Source: DATDCY01 sp031406795 [NCBI: Candidatus Rokuibacteriota bacterium] (lineage in GTDB: Bacteria > JAUVQV01). From it: a stretch of DNA of 19,296 nt. The translations under genes and the position numbers were made by a program. How positions within the stretch are numbered: the stretch's first letter is position 1; each line of letters starts with the position of its first letter. The stretch lies in the NCBI GenBank assembly GCA_031406795.1, contig JANOHV010000049.1:1-19296 (forward strand), given 5' to 3'. This document shows positions 14,483-19,296 of the stretch, one piece after another. The notes under the pieces are model-generated. The model ran no database searches. It was not told the DNA's origin and saw only the letters and a program-made list of their open reading frames with translations.

Positions 14483-16264
14483 TCAGCGCCTCGCCACGGG
14501 CTTGCCAGGCTTGCCAGGCTTGGCGGGCTTGGCGGGCTTCATCTCGGGAAACCAGAGCCGGACGCAGGCCCCGCGGCCGGGAAGGTTCTCCGCGGCGATG
14601 CGCCCGCGGTGCGCCGCGACCACCTGGCTGGTGATCGACAGACCGAGCCCGGTCCCGGTCTCCTTGGTCGTGAAGAACGGCTCGAAGATCTTCCCGAGCA
14701 GGTGGGCGGGAATGCCCGGACCGCTGTCGGCGATGCCGACCTCCAGACCCCGGGACCCGCCGCGGACGCGGCGGTCCAGCCGGACGGTGAGCGTGCCGTC
14801 CGCCCCGATCGACTGGGAGGCGTTCATGATGATGTTCAACAGCGCCTGCTGGATCTGCGCGGGGTCCCCCACCATCCACAGCGGCGCCGTCGGCACGGCG
14901 ACCACGAGATCGATGCGCTTCTCCTGCAGCGTCTTGTCGACGAAGGCGAGCATCTGGGAGACCAGGTCGCCGAGGTCGATGGGACGTGTCAGCAGCGGCT
15001 GGTCCTTAGCGAGGATTCCCATTCGTCCGATGATCGCCTCCATCCGCTCCATGTGGTCGATGGTGACCTGAATCCGCCGGTGGAACTCCGCGGGCGTCTT
15101 TTCGAGGAGCCACTCCATGTTGGCGTACATCACGGTCAGCGGGTTCTTCAGCTCGTGCGCGACGTTCGCCGAGATCTCTCCCAGCGAGACGAGCCGGTCG
15201 ATGCGGCGCATCTCGTTGCCGAGCCGCTGATTGTCGGTGATGTCCCGGAAGAGCAGGATCCAGGAGATCCCGGCGCGGGACCGCCGCAGCGGGGTCACCG
15301 AATAGCCGATGCTCTTGCTCTCGCCGTTGCCGATGACGACCGTCGCCTGCGCGCGCGTGATGTGCACGCTGCGACGGCCGAGGCGTCCCAGCAGCGCGGC
15401 GACGAAGTCCGCGCCGAAGAGTTCGGCGAGGTGGCGCCCCTCGACGGGCGCGTCGCCAAGCTGCAGGACCGCTCGCGCCGGGGGGTTCGCGGTGATCACC
15501 CGTCCCGCGCTGTCGAACGTCACGAGGCTGCTGGCCAGGCTGGCGATGACCTGCTCGCTGTAGCGCCGCAGCTCGCGGACCTCGGTCAGGGAACGGCGCA
15601 GGGCGCGGTTGGCCTCGTTGAGCTCGCGCGTCCTCGTGCGCACCGTGGATTCCAGCGCGCGGCCGGCCGCCGCCAGCTTCCGGGTCAGGCTCATCCGGTC
15701 GAGCGCGAGCGAGACGGCCTCGGCGATCGGCAGGAACCACTCCATGTCCGCCGGGGTGCAGCAGCGGGCCCCGGCCGGCGGCGCGAGCACGAGCAGACCG
15801 AGCACGCGGTCGCGGACCACCAGCGGCAGCGCGAGCAGCGACCCCGTCCGCGCGGGCAGCAGCGGGCGCAGGCGCGAGCGGCGCCAGCGGGGGTCACGCG
15901 CGAGATCCGGCGCCACCAGCGGCCGCCCCGCCGCGCACAGCGGTGCGATCAAGGGCTCGTCGGACGCCACCCCCGCCGAGCGCGAGGCGCCGCGGGGGAC
16001 GCCGCGTCCCGCCTTGAGGAAGAAGACGTTCTCGCCTTCCTCCCGCAGCAGCAGCAGCACCACCGAACCGGTATCGAGGCTGCCGGCGAGCAGCTCGACG
16101 AACTTCTCGAGAATCCGGGGCAGCGTGAGCGGCGCCGCGAAGAGCCGCGAAGTCTCGGTGAGCAGGTGCAGCTGGATCGCCGCCGACGCCGACCAGGCGA
16201 CGGCGCCGGCTCCGCTTGCGCCCTCCTTGCCGGCCGGCGGGCTAGCGGAGCGGGATTTCGCCAC
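14483..16264 (-). CDS. Cytoplasmic GAF-PAS sensor histidine kinase
   Basis: Numbering is from a GTG at 16264, which overlaps the upstream cytochrome gene by 23 bp; an ATG at 16309 would overlap by 68 bp and is the alternative. Domains are: GAF (about 45-185, FVELLAGSLDTGSVVLLLLR, LLALPLVVRDRVLGLLVL), a coiled coil (190-235), PAS (about 236-345, SLVTFDSAGRVITANPPA, ISWILLFRDITDN), HisKA with phospho-acceptor His370 in NVAHELKNPLTV, and HATPase with N box (NIIMNAS), G1 DSGPGI, F box FEPFFTTK and G2 GTGLGLS. All catalytic boxes are intact. No membrane segments are visible, so the signal is probably cytoplasmic and sensed by GAF or PAS. The end is a repetitive KPAKPAKPGKPGK tail. No response regulator lies in the window. 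Confidence 0.93.
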   Translation of the reverse strand: MAKSRSASPPAGKEGASGAGAVAWSASAAIQLHLLTETSRLFAAPLTLPRILEKFVELLAGSLDTGSVVLLLLREEGENVFFLKAGRGVPRGASRSAGVASDEPLIAPLCAAGRPLVAPDLARDPRWRRSRLRPLLPARTGSLLALPLVVRDRVLGLLVLAPPAGARCCTPADMEWFLPIAEAVSLALDRMSLTRKLAAAGRALESTVRTRTRELNEANRALRRSLTEVRELRRYSEQVIASLASSLVTFDSAGRVITANPPARAVLQLGDAPVEGRHLAELFGADFVAALLGRLGRRSVHITRAQATVVIGNGESKSIGYSVTPLRRSRAGISWILLFRDITDNQRLGNEMRRIDRLVSLGEISANVAHELKNPLTVMYANMEWLLEKTPAEFHRRIQVTIDHMERMEAIIGRMGILAKDQPLLTRPIDLGDLVSQMLAFVDKTLQEKRIDLVVAVPTAPLWMVGDPAQIQQALLNIIMNASQSIGADGTLTVRLDRRVRGGSRGLEVGIADSGPGIPAHLLGKIFEPFFTTKETGTGLGLSITSQVVAAHRGRIAAENLPGRGACVRLWFPEMKPAKPAKPGKPGKPVARR

Positions 16265-17645
16265 GTGCCGCGACCATGTCGATGACCGGGATCTTCGGCG
16301 CGCCGGCACCGAGCAGCAGGTTCGCCAGCCCCTGGTCGAAGGAGCGGTAGCGCAGGGTCGCCGTCACCGTGAGCCGCCCCTTCGCGTCCACCGGCAGCGC
16401 GAAGCCGTACGAAGGCGCCGCCTCGCCCTTGGGCGGAATCGAGGTGTTCGACTCGAAGTGCACGATCTCCCAGGGCTTGACGGTGTGGCGGCCGTCCTTG
16501 TCGATGGCCACCGCGTGGAACATTACCGCATCCGGGTCGACGGCCCCGGCGCCGTCCAGGGCGCCGCTGTGGAAGACCTCTTTGCCGTCGAGCTGCGCGA
16601 CCACCTCGAGCCAGAGCTGACGCACGTCGGTCAGACTCGTCGGCAGATTGTGCCCGGCCGTTTCGTTGCGCACCCTGACCTGGAACGCGACGGCGCTTCC
16701 CGGCGCGACCTGCGCCGGAAGCTCCAGCGCGATCGACGCCGCGTTCTGCAGGCGCTTCACGGCGATCGCGGCGTGGTTCTTGGCCCCGAGCAGCGCGGTG
16801 ACGACGGCGTTGGCGCCGACGAACTCGTGCGTGTGCATGTGCTCGCGCCTGGGCCCGGTGATGCTGGGCTGCCCGGGGTTGAGCTGCTTCACGAGGGTCC
16901 GGGCGGCCTCGATCGCCTTCTCGACCGGCATCATGTGGCAATCCTGGCACTGGATGCCGGCCTTCGCATAGACCGAGTTCTTCCACTCGCGGTAGGTGTC
17001 CTCGATCGGGAAATTGTTCGAGGGGTGAAAGACGTTGTGGCAGTTGGCGCAGAACTCGCTCTTCGTGTGCAGCTCGGAGTACTCCGAGTCGTGGTACGCG
17101 GAGTCCGAGTCCTTGTACGGGCCGCGCTTGACGTCGCCCGGGTCCACGATGATCGAGGCGTTCTGCGGCTCGCCCGTCGGCGTCTCGTGGGCGCGCGAGC
17201 CCTTGATCGTGTGGCAGAGGTCGCAGATCACGCCCTTCTTCGCGATGTCGCTCGCCTGGAAGACCCCGTCGGCTCCGAGCCGGATTTCGCCGGAGACCGT
17301 GCCGATCGCCGTGTGGCACCCCGCGCAGAGCTTTTCGACCGCCCCGTTCGTCTCTCTGACGCCGATCCGCCACAGCGCCTGGAAGACCGGGTCGACGAAG
17401 GCGTTCGAATGCATCGAGCCGTTCCACTGCTTGAAGATGTCCGGGTGGCAGGCCATGCAGACCGCGGGGTCCTCGAATTCCGACGAGGCCACCTGCCGGC
17501 CATCCGCGGTGGTGAGCAACGAGGGATAGAAGGGGAACGTCGCGCGGACCCGTTCCCGCTCGCGCGATTCCGCCTCCCGCTCCTTCTCGTCGGCGCGGGC
17601 GGAAGCGGAACCGAGCATCACGATCAGCACAAGGACCAGGCGCAT
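16242..17645 (-). CDS. Pentahaem c-type cytochrome with C-terminal beta domain (467 aa)
   Basis: ATG 17645 follows AAGGTGATC; a TTG at 17657 behind GGAGGA is an equally possible start. The signal peptide is MRLVLVLIVMLGSASARA, then a charged stretch. Five CXXCH haem sites are visible: C63-H67 (CMACH), C107-H111 (CAGCH), C141-H145 (CDLCH), C199-H203 (CANCH) and C233-H237 (CQDCH). The first has the CMACHPDIFKQWNGSMHS form typical of cytochrome c554-like multihaem proteins. After about residue 290 there is a haem-free beta-rich part with NETAGHNLPTSLTDVRQLW, like the GHxxPT domain in other periplasmic multihaem cytochromes. It is a periplasmic electron-transfer protein; partner and terminal acceptor are unknown. 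It is the first gene of a pair with the histidine kinase and divergent from the prenyl-synthase-like gene. Confidence 0.92.
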   Translation of the reverse strand: MRLVLVLIVMLGSASARADEKEREAESRERERVRATFPFYPSLLTTADGRQVASSEFEDPAVCMACHPDIFKQWNGSMHSNAFVDPVFQALWRIGVRETNGAVEKLCAGCHTAIGTVSGEIRLGADGVFQASDIAKKGVICDLCHTIKGSRAHETPTGEPQNASIIVDPGDVKRGPYKDSDSAYHDSEYSELHTKSEFCANCHNVFHPSNNFPIEDTYREWKNSVYAKAGIQCQDCHMMPVEKAIEAARTLVKQLNPGQPSITGPRREHMHTHEFVGANAVVTALLGAKNHAAIAVKRLQNAASIALELPAQVAPGSAVAFQVRVRNETAGHNLPTSLTDVRQLWLEVVAQLDGKEVFHSGALDGAGAVDPDAVMFHAVAIDKDGRHTVKPWEIVHFESNTSIPPKGEAAPSYGFALPVDAKGRLTVTATLRYRSFDQGLANLLLGAGAPKIPVIDMVAARGEIPLR

Positions 17646-17721
17646 GATCACCTTCAAGGCATTTCCTCCGTCATGTCCGGCCATCGCCCGGAGGGCGCGG
17701 CGCACTGTCTGCTCACTCGTC

Positions 17722-17750
17722 AATTAACCCCAGTTGCCGGGGGAAGTCAA
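17722..17750 (-). promoter_or_regulatory. Sigma70-like promoter for the cytochrome-kinase pair
   Basis: On the minus strand TTGACT (17750-17745), 17 bp and TTAATT (17727-17722) predict a start near 17715, giving a leader of about 70 nt. Confidence 0.45.
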
Positions 17751-17762
17751 CCGGCCGCGCCG

Positions 17763-17791
17763 TTGTGTCGGCCCGCGACTCCCGCTATCAT
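17763..17791 (+). promoter_or_regulatory. Sigma70-like promoter for the prenyl-synthase-like gene, near-leaderless
   Basis: TTGTGT (17763-17768), 17 bp and TATCAT (17786-17791) predict a start at about 17798, immediately before the ATG at 17800. There is no Shine-Dalgarno. Confidence 0.5.
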
Positions 17792-17799
17792 CGGGCCGC

Positions 17800-18819
17800 A
17801 TGCCTGGACTGGCGTTTCTCGGCCGGATCGGCCTGTTCCGCGAGAGCCTCGCGGAGCACGGCACGGTGCTGGCCGACTACTGGGCCAAGGCCCACGCGGT
17901 GCTCGCGGGCTCGGGGGTGGCGCTCGCCCCGCTGCCCCGGGCCTGGACGACGCTGCGGCACAATCACTTCTCGGTGCTCTTCATCGCCGTGTTCCGACTG
18001 CTCGACATCCCGGCCCCACGCCGGTTGCTGTACGCCCGGATCAACCACTGCCTGCGCGCCTGGGTCACGGCCTGCGACAACCTGCTCGACGGCGAATCGC
18101 GCGAGACGCTGCTGACCGACCTGCCGGCCGGGGCGGCCGTCTTCAAATCGGCGCACACGCTGCTCGTCGTCGACCGGGTCTTCTTCCTGATGCTGCGCGA
18201 GGCCGAACGCGACGGCGTGATCACGCCGGCGGAGGCCGAGCGGCTGATCGGCGTGAGTCTCGGGGCACTCAGCGCCAGCGGGCGCCAGGAGGCGGAGGAG
18301 GAGCACGGCGTCGCCGGGCGGCTGCGCCCGGCGCGGGTCCTGCGGGAGGTTCACGGCCGCAAGGCAGGACTGCTCTTCACCGCGCCGCTCGCCGCTCCCC
18401 GGGCGCTGGGCGACGCCGGCACGGGCCGGCGGTTCGCCGACCTCGCGCGCGGGCTGCACCGTTTCGGGCTGGGCGTGCAGATCCTCGACGACCTCACTGA
18501 TCTCGGGCAGGACCTGGCCGGACGGCGCCAGAACTTCTTTGCCTCGGTGATCGCCCACGGCGCGGATGCCGGCGAGAAGGCCCGGCTCGAAACGCTCGAG
18601 GGCGACGAGGCCGTGCGCGCGAACGAGCTGCTCTGGAGGCAATTCCCCCGGGGCCTCGCCCGGACCCAGGCCGAATGTCTCGCGCAGTTCCGCTCCGGGA
18701 TCGACCTGCTCTGCCGCGGCGGGCTGCCGTTGAGCCGCACGGAGCGCGTGGCGCTCGCCGCCGGACTGGCCGCGGTGGTGCGCCACCCCCCCCTGGCCAC
18801 GCGCCTCAGGGCCCGGTAG
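17800..18819 (+). CDS. Trans-isoprenyl diphosphate synthase-like protein (class I terpenoid fold, 339 aa)
   Basis: The all-helical sequence contains both aspartate motifs of the family: DNLLDGES (D93 and D97, a first motif of DxxxD form) and LGVQILDDLTDLGQD (D230, D231, D234). Between them is HGRKAGLLFTAPL, the equivalent of the K(T/A)GxLF segment. This supports a Mg-dependent prenyl-diphosphate-binding enzyme of the polyprenyl synthetase superfamily. Product chain length cannot be read, and the first motif lacks the usual DDxxD, so it could be a divergent synthase or a related terpenoid enzyme rather than a housekeeping one. ATG 17800 is chosen because the promoter ends just before it and the protein begins naturally there (MPGLAFLGRI). 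No isoprenoid-pathway neighbours are present. It ends just before a dispersed repeat. Confidence 0.78.
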   Translation: MPGLAFLGRIGLFRESLAEHGTVLADYWAKAHAVLAGSGVALAPLPRAWTTLRHNHFSVLFIAVFRLLDIPAPRRLLYARINHCLRAWVTACDNLLDGESRETLLTDLPAGAAVFKSAHTLLVVDRVFFLMLREAERDGVITPAEAERLIGVSLGALSASGRQEAEEEHGVAGRLRPARVLREVHGRKAGLLFTAPLAAPRALGDAGTGRRFADLARGLHRFGLGVQILDDLTDLGQDLAGRRQNFFASVIAHGADAGEKARLETLEGDEAVRANELLWRQFPRGLARTQAECLAQFRSGIDLLCRGGLPLSRTERVALAAGLAAVVRHPPLATRLRAR

Positions 18820-18825
18820 CAGGCC

Positions 18826-18940
18826 GCTGATAAAGACCCATCTGCGGCATTGTCCTTCTCCCCGCTCCCTGTGCGGCGGGCACGAGCCCGCCTCAGTCGC
18901 TGGGTCGTCGTCCGCCTTGCACCTGGGCCTTTCTAACACT
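18826..18940 (+). repeat. Dispersed intergenic repeat, copy 2
   Basis: It begins GCTGATAAAGACCCATCTGC and aligns with 7490-7630, sharing the identical 17-mer at 18905-18921. Its hairpin is GGCGGGC-ACGA-GCCCGCC (18875-18892), in which the A-T pair of copy 1 is replaced by G-C. It starts 6 bp after the stop of the prenyl-synthase-like gene. Confidence 0.65.
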
Positions 18941-18980
18941 ACAGCGAATCTTTCCTGTGTTACCCCAGACCGTTAATTTT

Positions 18981-19062
18981 CGTAGGGGAGAGGGTTTATC
19001 CCCTCCCGCCCGTTTGCGGTGAACTGTCCTCAACTCGGGCGGGGATGAACCCCGCCCCTACG
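18981..19062. repeat. GC-rich twin-hairpin intergenic repeat with inverted ends
   Basis: The element is bounded by CGTAGGGG (18981-18988) and its inverse CCCCTACG (19055-19062). It contains a GGAGAGGG-TTTAT-CCCCTCC-type hairpin on the left and GGGCGGGG-ATGAA-CCCCGCCC (19037-19057) on the right, and CCCGCCCG and CGGGCGGG can also pair with each other. It is the most complete copy of the family seen at 8121-8266 and 11702-11780. Confidence 0.8.
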
Positions 19063-19167
19063 AACCGTTGTGCGTTTATCGCAATATTCTCAATGTGATA
19101 TTCACAAAGGTTCGCTTTAGTGCTAAGCGGCCTGCCGTCCTAGCCCAGCGAAGCGAGGGCAACGAAC

Positions 19168-19296
19168 ATGATCAACCCGGCAGTTATTCTTCAGGCACGT
19201 GCTGCCCGGGTCGATCGGGAGCGTCCTGACGCGTCCCGGCAAGGCAGCGCCGAGCGCGCGCGGAGGCGCACTCGTGTGCGCCGCACAAGCGACGCG
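19168..19296 (+). CDS. Possible start of an unidentified gene, cut by the window edge
   Basis: From ATG 19168 (MINPAVILQARAARVDRERP) a frame stays open to the window end (43 codons), with GAGGG about 9 nt upstream. The sequence is Arg/Ala-rich, which any GC-rich frame can produce, and I recognise no family. Upstream, 19063-19167 is AT-richer than the rest of the window and has the short inverted repeat AATAT...ATATT (about 19082-19102). The evidence is weak. Confidence 0.2.
   Translation, partial: MINPAVILQARAARVDRERPDASRQGSAERARRRTRVRRTSDA

Noticed and set aside
14495-14545. Short tandem repeat GCCAGGCTTGGCGGGCTTGG-like, considered as a CRISPR or structural repeat
   Set aside because: It is in frame with, and explained by, the KPAKPGKPGK tail of the histidine kinase; there are no spacers of CRISPR type anywhere in the window.
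15609-18500. A 963-codon open frame on the plus strand across the kinase and cytochrome genes
   Set aside because: It lies antisense to two genes with complete domain and CXXCH signatures; the translation is Arg/Asp/Gly/Val-rich with no motifs, as expected of a GC-rich shadow frame.

Overview
The window is GC-rich (clearly above 60% by eye) and densely packed with short intergenic gaps. It looks like chromosomal DNA of a Gram-negative, probably anaerobic or microaerophilic bacterium. Supporting evidence is a C-terminal-Phe outer-membrane barrel, a five-haem c-type cytochrome, a rubredoxin, selenocysteine use and a prepilin peptidase. The mix recalls Deltaproteobacteria (Desulfobacterota/Desulfuromonadia-like) or a neighbouring phylum. 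That placement is an inference; the window has no rRNA gene to settle it.

Layout. 1-1000: the 3' end of an HD-like hydrolase-type gene, a 54-residue rubredoxin, a convergent 59-codon membrane-protein gene with an in-frame TGA followed by a bacterial SECIS-like hairpin (candidate selenoprotein), and tRNA-Arg(TCT). 1000-2000: an outer-membrane barrel and a small helical protein on the minus strand. 2064-3818: a helical-repeat protein ending in a degenerate cyclic-nucleotide-binding fold. 3867-5292 (minus): rph, rdgB and tRNA-Pro(TGG), with the rdgB stop codon inside the tRNA. 5433-7495: mtgA and an MFS transporter. 7490-8290: repeats and a small coiled-coil gene. 8298-9814 (minus): a YkgJ-type Cys-cluster gene followed by selD, which itself has an in-frame TGA at the active-site selenocysteine position. 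9888-14457 (plus): a membrane-anchored TPR protein, prepilin peptidase, queD, a HI0933/YhiN-type flavoprotein and rlmN. 14483-17645 (minus): a pentahaem cytochrome and a GAF-PAS histidine kinase that overlap. 17800-18819: a trans-isoprenyl diphosphate synthase-like gene. 18820-19296: repeats and an AT-richer end.

Main points. The TGA in selD shows this organism reads TGA as selenocysteine. That makes the second case (575-754) credible: an interrupted two-helix membrane protein whose TGA is followed, after the same 12-nt spacer as in selD, by a hairpin with a GGUC tetraloop and one bulged U, much like the known fdhF SECIS. The initiation signals also fall into two classes. Genes with a strong Shine-Dalgarno (queD, selD, the TPR/cNBD gene) have ordinary leaders, whereas several genes without one have a sigma70-like -10 box only about 8-14 nt before the start codon, suggesting near-leaderless mRNAs. 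Two dispersed repeat families fill the gaps, and one shows a compensatory base-pair change between its copies.
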